Positions 18,949 to 28,945 of a stretch of 64,000 bases of DNA are shown piece after piece (position 1 is the stretch's first letter; every line of letters starts with the position of its first letter). The notes below the pieces were generated by a model, which did no database searches, was not told the DNA's origin, and worked only from the letters and a program-made list of their open reading frames with translations. This DNA comes from Lunularia cruciata (Eukaryota > Streptophyta > Marchantiopsida > Lunulariales > Lunulariaceae), in NCBI GenBank assembly GCA_948567375.1, contig OX419762.1, positions 24,630,608 through 24,694,607 of the forward strand. The letters run 5' to 3'. Position numbers and translations under genes: made by a program.

Positions 18949-21793
18949 ACCCTTAGAGTGCTGTTTTGGAATGTTCATGGTCTCACACATACCAAGTACT
19001 CAAGCGCTAAACTTGTGTGGGATGATGCTGATCTGATCAATCTTGTGGAGACATTGGAACATGAAGGAAACACCATTCAAGACATTGAAGGTTTCATTCT
19101 TGTTGGTTCAACTTGGAACAAGCGGAGGCAACACAAAGGAAGGGGCTTTGGAGGTATTGCTACTTACGTCAGATTTGGCTTTGAAAAATCAGTCTCTTTG
19201 ATAGGTCAAGACTCAAGTGGACAATACCAATGGCTAAGGATTGGAGGAGTTGGTACACCTTGCTTCCTTGCTATTTGTTACTTTGCCCCATTGACATCAC
19301 CAATCTATTCAAGCGGATCTCTCAACACCATGCAACCTTTCCACTCCTTGACAAAGGATGTGTTGGAATTTCAAAGTAAAGCTGCAGTACTTATTCTTGG
19401 TGATTTCAATGCTAGGATCCAAACCTCTCAGATTCCTGAGTTTAGTGACCTTGAGAATGACCCTTTCCATAGCTTGATAGATCATTCTAGTGCTTGGTCC
19501 CGCTCTTCTAAAGATCTCATATCCAACTCTATGAGTGAGCACTTTTTGAGCTTTGGTACTAATTGTAGCTTGAAGATCTTGAATGGCCTTTCTCAATTTC
19601 CAGAAACTTGTAAGAGCACATGCTTTGCTTCTGGTGGATCCAACACTATAGATTATATGCTCACCTCACCCAGTGATATACACATTGTCTGAGATTTTGT
19701 TGTTTTAGATCCTCAACCTGAATCTGACCATGCACCTTTATCTTGTGTCATCCTTCTTTCTTGCCTCAATAGAACCACATTACCTATTGACCATGCCTTT
19801 AGAGGGAAACTCCATCTTGATTTTCACAAGCAAGATTTTTACCAACAAGCTATCCATGAGAAATTGAGCTCTATGGAGTGGAGTTCTGATTTTCAACAAC
19901 GTAGTGATCAGTTGGTTGAACTTCTTCAATCTACATCAACAACTCTGTTTCCACAAGGTTCTCATAGGAAGAGACTTGGTTTCCCTTGCAATAGGTGGTT
20001 TGATGCTGACTGTAAAATTGCAAGGATCAAAGCTATGGATAGGTCTCTTGATCAGATTGCACAAAATCAGGCTTTTGTCTCTTATAGAAAGTTGGTGAAG
20101 TGCAAGAAGCAAGCGTTCTTGAGACTCAAGGGGGTTGAGTTGAGCATTGAATTGAGGAGCAATCCCAAGGCTTTTTGGCAGAAGGTAACCATCAGATCTC
20201 CATCTCCATCGCTGGACGTGAATGAGCTTTGTGAATATGTGAAGGATCTGTACTTTTTCCCTGATGCTCCAAGCATGGCACCTTGCCTTGGATCTGCTCT
20301 CATCATCTCTGAAGCTGATGTCCAGTACCAATTGAAGAAGTTGGCTAATGGTAAGGCTGAAGACGTTGATGGACTATGTGTTGAACTACTTAAGTGGGGT
20401 GGTAGCCATCTGATTTCAGTACTCACTTCTCTCTTGAATGAGGCCATCAGGTGTGGCTTTCCTGATAGATGGTGCTGCAAGAAGGTAGTTCCTATTCACA
20501 AGTCTGGTCAGAGAGATATTGTCACCAATTACCGTACCATTCTAGTGGGTAGTATCTTTGCCAAGTTGTACGGTCAAATTTTGGAGTCTAGGTTGAGTAC
20601 TTGGGCTGAAAAGTACAGAAATCAAGCTAAGTGCCAAGCGGGTTTCAGATCAGGCTTTAGTACTTTGGATCATCCATTGGTACTCCATGTTTTGTGGTGG
20701 AAATCTAAAGGTGTTGGGAGAGCTCTCTATGTAGCATTTATTGATTTTAGGAAGGCCTTTGATAAGGTGCTTAGGAAATCATTAAGTGAGAGACTCATGG
20801 AAGTTGGTGTTTCAGCTGATCTGATTGGTGCTAGCTATCTCTAGACTCTATGAGAAGGTGGTTGTGAAACTCTCATCTTTGAGTTCTCAAGATGTCCTTA
20901 GCACAATGGGTGTGATTCAAGGTTGCTCTTTATCCCCAACATTGTTTGGAATCTTCATTGATGATCTAGAGAGGATGCTTATGGAAGCTGGAGCTACAGG
21001 TGTACAGGTTGGCTCTTTGATGATACATGCACTACTGTATGCGGATGATGTAGTGCTCCTCTCTACCAATCCACAAAGTTTACAGAAGTTGTTGGATTCT
21101 CTTCTCTTGTTTTGCAATCAAACAAAGATGGAAGTGAACCTTGACAAGTCCAAGGTGATTGTGGTGGGTTCTAAAGGTGTCACACCTTTCTTTTTTGATG
21201 GACAGCAATTGGAGCAGGTTTCTTCTTACAAGTACTTGGGCCTTGAGTTTTCTCATAACTATAGTTGGTCTACTTGTGTGAAGATGAGAATCAATGTAGG
21301 GTTTAGAGCTTTGTATTCACTCATGAACCGCTCTAGACTTGCTTACCTTACCTCATGGGAGTTGAAGAAGGTGCTGTTCAGATCTCTTGCGCAGCCGGTG
21401 GTTCTCTATGGTGCTCAAATTTGGGGTCCAAGTACTAAGAAGACATGGTGGCAAAAGGTGGAGAAAGTTCAGAAATTGTTTTTGTGTGATGAACTTGGGG
21501 TGAGGACTCAAACTCCTTATGTATTGCTGCTTGCTGAAACCGGGTTTTTTCCTCTTGAGGCTGAAGCTTTGTTTTTAGCTATCACATATGCCACTTAGGT
21601 GAGGTCCATGGAGCATGAGAGACTTCCCTACCAAGCTTTTTGTGCCACTCTATCTGTTGGTTGGTATACAGATCTGGTTGCATGGGCCACAAGGTGGAAT
21701 GTTTGTGAGCGACATTGGAGGTTGGAGCCTATTGCACTACAAGAAGTGATCAAGGAGCAGTTCTTACTTTGCTTATGGCACTTTCTAGTTTGA
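18940..21793 (+). pseudogene. LINE ORF2: endonuclease-reverse transcriptase
   Basis: The frame follows ORF1 directly. Endonuclease signatures: LFWNVHGL at the start, LVETLEHEG (the ET block), LILGDFNAR at about 19393-19419, and PESDHAPLSC at about 19717-19746. RT signatures: VVPIHKSGQRDIVTNYR, AFIDFRKAFDKV at about 20740, VIQGCSLSPTLFGIF, and LLYADDVVLLS at about 21030-21060 with the catalytic YADD. Damage: TGA at 19690, a one-base frameshift near 20830, and TAG at 21596. The enzyme nicks target DNA and primes reverse transcription there. The C-terminal end runs almost to the LTR-A junction, with no 3' UTR. Confidence 0.9.
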
Positions 21794-21946
21794 TCGAGTC
21801 CGAGTACCTCTTCCTCTAACACAAAGTTGACTCCCTCAAGCTTGATCAAAACACACATTTCCACTCATTTCTTCTCCATTTGGTTTCAACAAGGCACTTC
21901 TTCTTCAAAACTCGTCCAAAATGAAAAATGTGGGTACCACACACCA

Positions 21947-22650
21947 CAACTTGGGCACTATACATCCAGGGTCTTCGGATCAACAGAGGGTAACCAGTCT
22001 TTGTCATTGGTTGCAACACAATGTAATTCAACTTGAAGGGAACCCCTCCAATGATCGTGGTTATGTTTGACAACATGCCCAAAGGCCGTCTCTTGGTTTG
22101 GTCTGCAAACTTCAACACTCGAGGTGTTGGCTCAAACGTGTGATACCCCAGTCAATTTGCAGTATCTTTGGTCATGACATTCACACGGACCCCGAATCAA
22201 GGGTATCGATGTGATCATGCACCCTGCAATCTCCGCGTCTACCTTGGGAGATCCCAAATCTTCTTGTTCAATACAATAGATAGCAGGTAGGTCCTTCTTT
22301 GACATCAACCTCACCTTCTTGAGTGCCAAATTCAGCTGCTTCTTGTACAACTTGTTATCTTCCCACAATTGCTTGAATGTAACATTGGCATTTGTGGCTG
22401 CCAGATCTGCTACAATATTGTATTGGGGTACACCTCCCAATTTGACCGTCTTTGCCTTCGGCTTTGGGTTCAAAGTCTCTCCATGTTCCGTCTTGACTTT
22501 GGGATGCTTCAAAATGGTAACGGGATTGCTAGTGACCTTAACCCAAGGTTCCTCAGGTTGGCCCACCTTGGCTTGGATAAGACCCTTTACTTCAGATCGG
22601 ATGTTCACCAGAAAAACTGGAGACTTTGTCTTTGTCTCCTCTTCCAAACT
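21947..22650 (-). pseudogene. Aspartic protease region of element A
   Basis: On the minus strand, 22647-22132 covers the gag-protease linker (for example VTFKQLWEDNKLYKKQLNLA). The catalytic D-S-G is readable near 22185-22195 (IDTLDSGS), then the frame shifts. 22118-21947 carries RVLKFADQTKRRPLG, GGVPFKLNYIVLQPM and YPLLIRRPWMYSAQVV; the last is the conserved LLIGRPWLY-type block at the end of plant Ty3 proteases. This enzyme processes the Gag-Pol polyprotein. The coding sequence stops exactly at the TSD (21942-21946) of the inserted LTR-A and resumes at 16265. Confidence 0.85.
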
Positions 22651-23308
22651 CAGTCTTGAGTAGTGCCTCCTTTAGTTCTTTCTGCAAGGCTTTAGCTTTA
22701 GCTTTTGCGAGGATCCTTTCCTCCTTGGCAGAAAGAATTGTCTTTGGGTGCAGTCTCTTTGCCTTTTTGGAAGACGACAAGGTCATACTCAACTCTTTGG
22801 GATCACGCTTCTTCTTACTAGAGCGTGTCTCAACCTTCAAAATTTCAAGGTCTGGCCATTCTCCTTCCAAGGCCGGACTTCCTTCTTGAGGTCTCTCCTC
22901 CTCAAGTGTGATACAATTTACATTTGTATCTCCCTTTGGCTGAATTGCTGCATGCTCAGCAAAGGTCTGTACATATTTTATAGGCGGCTTTGGGTTTGGT
23001 GGGTGAGGACATTGGTTGCCCATATGCCCTGATCCTTTACAATTTCCGCACAGGAGAACATACCCAATTTGCCTTCTTGGCTCCGGACAGTTTGGAGACC
23101 CATGTCCCATCGAGCCACAATTATAACAGGCTTTGGGTGCAACAATCTGAGGGCAATTCTGGTTGCTCATTGGTGGTCTTCGTGGAGGAGCATTGGGGTT
23201 ATACTCCCTTGGTCCAAACCTTGGACCTTGGTATGATGTGCTAGCTTGAGGCTGTACTTCTTGCGTTTGGTACACAGCCTCTTCATCCTCGTCTTGGCTC
23301 CATCCCAA
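22592..23308 (-). CDS. Gag C-terminal part of element A with two zinc knuckles
   Basis: A 238-codon minus-strand frame. CYNCGSMGHGSPNC and CGNCKGSGHMGNQC are two intact CX2CX4HX4C knuckles, which bind genomic RNA during packaging. They sit in a proline- and asparagine-rich context (ARG- and Pro-rich PNAPPRRPPMSN), followed by a Lys-rich Ala-Leu helix (AKEERILAKAKAKALQKEL). A third knuckle lies upstream in a different frame (23324-23809). Having several knuckles is less usual than the single one in most plant Ty3 Gags. Confidence 0.88.
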   Translation of the reverse strand: MGWSQDEDEEAVYQTQEVQPQASTSYQGPRFGPREYNPNAPPRRPPMSNQNCPQIVAPKACYNCGSMGHGSPNCPEPRRQIGYVLLCGNCKGSGHMGNQCPHPPNPKPPIKYVQTFAEHAAIQPKGDTNVNCITLEEERPQEGSPALEGEWPDLEILKVETRSSKKKRDPKELSMTLSSSKKAKRLHPKTILSAKEERILAKAKAKALQKELKEALLKTEFGRGDKDKVSSFSGEHPI

Positions 23309-23323
23309 AACCCAATCAATTTG

Positions 23324-23809
23324 CTACACCGGGAATGCATTACGAGTATTGCATTCTATGTTTGTGTGGCCTGATTTGCCACAAGCAGTGCACCATACAT
23401 TCAATCTCCCAAATGCTGGGGCCTTCCTTCTATCTTTGGCCCCAATCATCTGGATCTTGAAATCCAAAAAATCCTTGATGAGGGCATCCAGCTTGGTATC
23501 CGCTTTATTTACACTCTTTGCTGGAGGAGTCACTGGTTTCTTGCCCCCACATCTTCTTACTTGTCTTGGCTTTGATTCTTCTTTGGATTCCAAAGAAGAG
23601 CTTGAAGACGTGGAGGACTCTTCCAAAGAAGGGGAAGTGTTGCGTGAAGCTCTCCTTCTGGGCTTCTTGCCTTTCTTCTCCCAATTTCTCCAATTGCTGG
23701 CAGAGTGAGAGTGAGCCACCTTGTAACAAGCGACATGTTTGAGTACTTTGTCAAGGGAAGTTACATTCCCCTCCTTTGCAAAGATTTGTATCTCTGGTGA
23801 AAGTCCCAC
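23324..23809 (-). pseudogene. Middle Gag piece of element A with a further zinc knuckle
   Basis: A 161-codon minus-strand frame. It has a Ser/Glu/Lys-rich low-complexity stretch (NTSPSLEESSTSSSSSLESK), a hydrophobic KLDALIKDFLDFKIQMIGAK helix, and CTACGKSGHTNIEC, an intact CX2CX4HX4C knuckle, just before its stop. It continues after a short break into the two-knuckle frame at 23308, so a repaired Gag would hold three knuckles in a row. Its start joins the capsid-like region upstream at about 23810-23960 with frame changes. Confidence 0.8.
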
Positions 23810-23967
23810 GATTGCTTAGGAACTCGGTTCAACAGTGCCATGAACCGCTCAAAGTAGTCTCTCAACTTCTCTTTCTTGCCTTGGTCTAAATCATTGAGTG
23901 CCGCAAAGACACTTGTGTCATAATCAACCTCCCGGAATCATTCCAAGAAGTTGTTTCTCAAGTCTGC

Positions 23968-24780
23968 CTAGTCCGCTGGTACGAACCCCTTATGGGTCAC
24001 ATGGGTGTACCAGCTCCGAGCTTTCTTTTGGAGCAAACTTGGGAAAATTCTCAAGCGATCTGCTGAGTCATGCTCCTTGTTAGCAAAGGAGATGACTTTG
24101 AATTCTTTGATGAACTCATTGGGGTCTTTGTCTTGTTCTATCCCCTTGTACTTTTGATAGGCATGTTGGGTGACAAGCAACAAAGTCATCATTCAATGCA
24201 CTGGGATCGGCTGAGGTAGTGTTGAACTTGACGGAATTGAAGGATTGGCGGGTATCAACACCGTGTTGTCAGCCCAAGGGTTTCAATTTGTCAAATTCAA
24301 GGTAGGGTCTTCTTTGACAATTTCTGCTATGAGGGTGTTGACTTCAACTCGAGTGGAAGATTCAGTATCAACACCTTCAATTTGTTCTTTGTCCCAAATT
24401 CCTTTGGGACAACCGAGGAATCGTTTGTAAAAGATGCTGATACTTTTCTTCCGTAAGTGTTCGTGCTGTCTTTTCTCAAACAAAGTTCTTCAAGGACACA
24501 ACTTCCTTTATAGCTCTAGGGGAAGTCGGTGTACCGGGCCGCAATGCATATGTTTGGCCACTTGAGTCTTTCTTCTTCTTGGACAAAGAAGGAGATGTGA
24601 AGTAGTCGTGCCAACCACCTTTGCGTTTCTTGTGGTCAAGTTCTCGTAGGGCTTCTTGTACTTTGTGAAGGAGTCAAAAGTCCAATGCCTCTCATTTGGT
24701 TTTGTCAATAGTGGATGGGACGTTTAGATGTTTGTCTTCTTCACACTGTAGTGCTTGTCTTTGAGCTCTCTCTTCCCATT
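23968..24780 (-). pseudogene. Gag capsid-like region of element A (fragmented)
   Basis: Three short minus-strand pieces. 24192-23968 contains EFIKEFKVISFANKE and RLRIFPSLLQKKARSWYTHV, the hallmark RLRLFP.SL...A..WY block of the plant Ty3 capsid. 24483-24283 is a charged region (FEKRQHEHLRKK). 24708-24508 is the presumed N-terminal region. It assembles the virus-like particle in intact elements. Several stops and frameshifts lie between the pieces. It sits just downstream of the PBS, as expected for gag. Confidence 0.8.
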
Positions 24781-24860
24781 GCTCTCTCGATGCAGACATC
24801 CATATTGCGTTGATACCCACTTTCAAATTTGGCTTTGTATTCTTCTACTTCCGAGATTTG

Positions 24861-24880
24861 TATCCCCGGCAATGGCACCA
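24861..24880 (-). other. Primer-binding site, tRNA-Asp type
   Basis: The minus strand reads TGGTGCCATTGCCGGGGATA, matching the tRNA-Asp-complementary site TGGCGCCGTTGCCGGGGA of several plant Ty3 elements except at two CpG-derived positions (C to T and G to A). It starts 7 bases inside the 5' LTR end at 24888. It supports placement near the Tat/Athila group. Confidence 0.85.
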
Positions 24881-24887
24881 AAAATCA

Positions 24888-27800
24888 TGTGACAACCCGG
24901 AAAATATCACTTTTGCGGTAATCGGGTAAGTAAAGTTTGTTCCCATAGAGATACAAGTCAGAATGTCCAAATATGAAGTCAAATAGTAACAATTTAGTTC
25001 TTCTTGGTTGTGTCTTTAATCTCTCAGGTAGAAACCACACCCAGAAGAGAGTAACAAGCACTGATTTGCAGTATTGTCATGAATTAATACTTCTTAATCA
25101 CAACTTCTTCAATTCTTTCCAAACAATCTTGATTGTGATGATTCAGGCTCTCCCAAAAACGGCACTTCACTGCAAAACAACTTCACCTCAGAATTGTGTT
25201 CCACCCCTCCACTGAAGGCACAACTTCCTCAATCAAAATTCCTTCACATCAACCTCACATTGCACTCACAAATGCAAAATACTACCAACACTACAATTCC
25301 TCTCAGATCTGTCAAGGCATTGCTTGATTGCACTTCACTCAAGATCAAACATATAGAATGAAGATCAAGGCTATGGAATCCAACATCCAACAAGCACACT
25401 GACTTGCACTTTGAATTTCTCCACACACGCACAAACACAATTGCAAAGCTGATACTCGGAATCAAGCTCAAGCGACGAGCACAACTTCACAACACTTTGC
25501 TTTATGTATTCTCAGAAATTATGAGCACTGAATAACATTTCTCTGCGAATGTCACTCTTAAGTAGTGAACAACTCGACAATTCTAACAACTATACCGTTC
25601 TTCAACAACTTTTCTAACCTGCAGATCCAAAATGACAATGCACCCCTTCATATCTGCCTCTTCAAATCTCAAAATTGTTACTAGTCTGATCCGATGTCTA
25701 CTTTGTCATCGGCTTTCAAACCCAAACCCGAAGTAAATTCACTTCCTACTACTCTGTCCTCGGGTTTCATATCTTCTACTTCTTCTACCAGATCCAGCAA
25801 TTCTCTTTCCTGATCTGAAATTGCACTAGTAGGTAACCCTTCTAAACCTTCATATCTCAACCCACTCTTCTCCAATGTCTCCAATGGTAACTCCGAAGAC
25901 ATATGCACTCCTATATTATCTACTTTGGGTTTTGCTCTGACATGTTTCCGAAGTTTATCTATCTCTAATTTCACTAAGTCTTATCTAATCGCAATATTGT
26001 CTTCTACCTCTAAGATCTTCCTATCTACAAGAGTCCTGAGACTTATAAGCAGCGTATTCAAATCTGTATCTTTTGCCTGTCTTTGCCTCGTCTCCTACAC
26101 CAACAATTTCAACTCGTGCAGCCTTGTTTCTTCAATTCAAACACTAGCCTCTGTACTCAACATCGCGTTCATCTTGAGGACAATCTCCTTCAATGGCTCC
26201 AATTGCATTTTCCTTTCTTGCTCTTGATTTGCAAGCCAATCCTCCATGTACATTGCCAACTCTACTTCAAACTTGGCTTTCACCATTTCCTTCTCCTTCT
26301 CCTTCTGTACAACCTTCTCCTCCTGATTACAAAGTAACTCTCGTAATCTTTCTTCTTCCTTATATCGTGCTGCTAACTCTCTTTGCCAGCGATACTTTTT
26401 CTCTTCTACACTCTCCATCACCCTATCGAGCTCTTGTTCCTTTGCTGCTATTCTTGCCATAGCATGGATAAGTTCTACTCTTGAATCAGCAAATTGCTGC
26501 TTCAAGATCTCATATTCTGCTACTTGCCTTTCCCTTGCTATGTCACTCTTCTTAACAAGCTCTTCTCGATATCTCACTTCTCTCTTCATGTCTTCAATTA
26601 CTTGAGTCTTCACTACTGCCTCCGCTCGCAATACTTCACCTTCCTCCTCACCTCGGGTTATGATTTTCTTCAACTCAAAATTCTCTTCTTCTAATTGCAC
26701 TAAGACCTACAACACAGTCTTCACTTTTGGACAAGTTGACTGCATTTCCTTCTTCCTGTGTTCTAACTTCACCAATAGAGGACACACAACCTCCCATAGG
26801 TACTCGACTCCATCGCTCGCTGCTACATCCTTTTGCGTAGCAACTTCCCTTCACACTTTGTGTTCACCCGATACTCGCCTTCTTCTCTACAATCTTTGTA
26901 TTGGCACTGACGCCTCGCTTCCCGAGCTTTTGTTCACTTCTTCTTTCACATCACTTGGACCTGCATCACACTTTGCCTTGCGTCTCGAGTGAACTCCCCT
27001 CTGAAGTGGGATCTTCTTCTCTTTTGCCTCAAGTATCTCATCCTCCAACTTTGTGTTGTCCTTGGCCTCGGTCTCCACTTGCACTTCTTCTTCCACCTCA
27101 GCAGCAACTGGCACCAACGTCATTTCTCCTCCTTCATTGCTGTCGCTACTCGTATCTCCGCTTTGTAGCGTTTGCTTGGGCTCCTCCTCGCTTGGGCTCC
27201 TCCTTGCGTTCTGAGTCTTCGGTCTTGCACTCGGCTTCACCTTCCAAGTCTTTATCTGCTGACTTGATCACCACTATGCCTCACCTCGGGTTTCCTCTTC
27301 TTGTCTTCCGAGGTTTCATCTTGTCTTTGGCTTTGCCCTACCAACTTTGCGTCTTCGATTTTGGAGTACTCACTTCTATCTCCACATTCTTCCCCATCTT
27401 CTTGTAGTACTTGTCGGTGCTTCTGATTTGTAAGATGTACTGCTGCTCCTGTACATCACCTTCCCTTCTCAAATTGGGATGGAAATGCAACACCATCCGA
27501 GTTCACTCCGCCAAGTTCAGCAAGTTCAATCCAAAGTAGAAATGGGCTGCAAACACACGATGTAATGTGGAGGCAATTTATCCCGCAGATTCCACACTAT
27601 TTATTGCGTTCTCCCATGGAAACACCTCGCCCACTTGATTGGTTCTTGTGCAAACAATTTGTGAAAGAACACCGCTTGGTGTTTCATCACATAGGTTGTT
27701 CTCTCCGGCTTCAGGATCGCAATCAGAGCACTCACAATTCCCCTCTTGATAGGATCTTTGTAACTCTCTACTTTGTATCCATTCTTTGTCCGCTTTGACG

Positions 27801-28674
27801 AGAATGCATCCCTCACTTCTTGGGTTTCCTCGGCTTTCTCTCCCTTCCCCAAGAACGTGGCACCCTGATCTGTGCCTACTTCCTTCCCGAGTACTAATTT
27901 CCAATCCAACTCTATCTAGCGAGCCAGATTTCCTCTCTTTTCTTCTTCTTTGGGTCCATCAAGGCACTTGCTCTTGATGATCTCTATCATGAAACCTGGA
28001 AAACTAACATTCCAGTTCCATGCCAAGAATGTAATCCAAAGTTGGCTCAAGATTTCAATTCTTGCAATTACATCTAACCTCCGAATTGCATGATTCCTCA
28101 TTGCAAATTCAAAGTTCTTCTTTCCTCCTCCCATCTCTCTTGCTTTACCGTTGTCTCTTGGTTTCACTCTTGCAACTTCTCCCTTACACACTAGTGCGTC
28201 TCCCACTCTATTTCCCTTCCTACAATCACCTGTGAAGGAAAATTCTCAACGGCAAAGGAAAATTACTTGACATTGCTTTGTTGCAAGCTCGATTTTTATA
28301 GAGTTGAACTTTCTTCATCTCTCTTCAATTCGAGTTTCTACCAAGAAATCACAGCTCTAGCATGCAATTGTACTTCAAGTGTATGAGCCGCCAGTTTTGA
28401 ATTGTCCCTTCTTGAATTTCTTGCCCCGACAAAAGGTTGTTAGATAGGCTTTGCCTCGGGTTGAGCTCCCCCTGAGACAAAGACTCTTTACTTGGGTTTT
28501 ATGTTGATAGGGCATTTCCGAGTACTTCGCCTTATGACCCGCAGTCACTTCACTTTGGGTTTCATCCCAAAGACTCTTTTCTTTGCCTTCTTTGGCCATA
28601 CATGCACAATCTGACTTCTCTATACACTTCTTCTTCTCTATTTTGAACAAAACAAAAAATATGTGGGCACCACA
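24888..28674 (-). repeat. 5' LTR of element A (LTR-A long form)
   Basis: 3787 bp, from TGTGACAACCCGG at 24888 to TGGGCACCACA at 28674 on the plus strand. It is flanked inside by the PBS and outside by the CACCA TSD. It is nearly collinear with the 3' LTR and carries the second copy of the LTR-encoded frame. TATA-like sequence is decayed at this copy (near 25540). Confidence 0.94.
25681..28273 (-). pseudogene. LTR-A-encoded ORF, 5' LTR copy
   Basis: Same architecture as the copy at 10155-12731. Minus-strand pieces: 28206-27916 (WITFLAWNWNVSFPGFM), 27909-27601 (KVESYKDPIKRGIVSAL, QAVFFHKLFAQEP), 27240-26887 (acidic linker, SGDTSSDSNEGGEMTLVP), and 26700-26137, the best coiled-coil piece of the window (187 codons, with ELAARYKEEERLRELLCNQE). 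The final piece 25974-25681 ends KVDIGSD. Its coiled coil is continuous where that of the 3' LTR is broken, and the reverse is true for the N-terminal part. Since the two LTRs were identical at insertion, the ancestral frame was probably open throughout. Function unknown. Confidence 0.78.
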
Positions 28675-28945
28675 CACCAAAAGAATACTTCTATTAATAA
28701 TGCAAGAGTAAAAAATAGCCTAAACTTCAAAGTCAATTTTGGAAGCCTAAATTGATGACTTAGGTCTCAAAAGTGTGCAAACTCCTACCTTCAAGGAAGA
28801 AAAAGGCTATCTTTTTCTTCTCCTCTTTTATTTGTCTCATCAAGAGCTTTCCAATGGTACCTCTCATGCAATTTTGAGATTCCTACAAGAAGATTCTCTA
28901 AAGATTCCTTTTAGTCAAAGCTTGTTTGACCAACCAGATCAGACC

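Larger units (their letters stand above)
16590..21787 (+). mobile_element. LINE (non-LTR retrotransposon, L1-like) with a monomeric 5' region
   Basis: About 5.2 kb: a 5' region of roughly 1.5 kb built from about 180-bp repeats, ORF1 (18088-18939), ORF2 (18940-about 21793) with an apurinic-like endonuclease and RT, and no 3' UTR or poly(A). LTR-A sequence resumes within a few bases of the ORF2 end (TTTGATCGAGTCCGAG near 21790). The left junction is at about 16580, where LTR-A homology ends after GAATTG. A second, heavily decayed copy lies on the minus strand at 30840-31535. Confidence 0.88.
16271..21941 (-). mobile_element. Truncated solo LTR-A (short form) carrying a LINE
   Basis: The left end TGTGACAACCCG is at 16271 and the right end GGTACCACA is at 21941, flanked by perfect CACCA repeats (16266-16270 and 21942-21946). 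Only about 0.3 kb of left and 0.15 kb of right LTR sequence remain; between them lies a plus-strand LINE. Compared with the short-form LTR at 35553-39348, about 1.45 kb of LTR is missing. The likely course is: solo LTR formation, LINE insertion, then a deletion that removed the LINE 3' end together with the adjacent LTR. It splits the protease of element A. Confidence 0.88.
9360..28674 (-). mobile_element. Element A: structurally complete Ty3/gypsy retrotransposon with giant LTRs
   Basis: 19,315 bp from LTR to LTR, including a 5.7-kb secondary insertion. On the minus strand the order is 5' LTR (28674-24888), PBS (24880-24861), gag (about 24780-22592), protease (about 22590-21947 continuing at 16265), RT (15741-15028), RNase H (about 14800-14481), integrase (14470-13362), polypurine tract (13278-13263) and 3' LTR (13262-9360). 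RT before integrase marks Ty3/gypsy. The tRNA-Asp-type PBS and the absence of a visible chromodomain fit the Tat/Athila/Ogre branch better than chromoviruses; that placement is inference. The TSD is CACCA at 9355-9359 and 28675-28679. By eye the two LTRs differ at 6 of 180 positions compared (10880-11059 against 26401-26580), so the insertion is fairly recent. All genes are broken by stops or frameshifts. Confidence 0.95.
9252..28945 (+). mobile_element. LTR-C copy 3, split by element A and truncated at its right end
   Basis: The left piece 9252-9359 starts TGTAATACC and contains GGTAACATCCAAAAGGATG, as in the solo LTR-C at 33464. The right piece from 28675 continues with ACCAAAAGAATACTTCTA, matching that copy beyond its GTATCACC. 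Homology then continues through the TCATCAAGAGCTTTCC and CAAAGCTTGTTTGACCA blocks and stops at about 28945, where gag sequence of the next relic begins. Element A therefore inserted in LTR-C at TATCACCA. The true LTR end (TTAGAGTATTACA in the intact copy) is missing here. Confidence 0.75.

Noticed and set aside
9355-28679. CACCA as a fixed target of LTR-A
   Set aside because: It occurs at two insertions, but the other LTR-A copies have AGGAG, AGTAT, CCACT, CCCTC and ATTCC, so there is no general preference.
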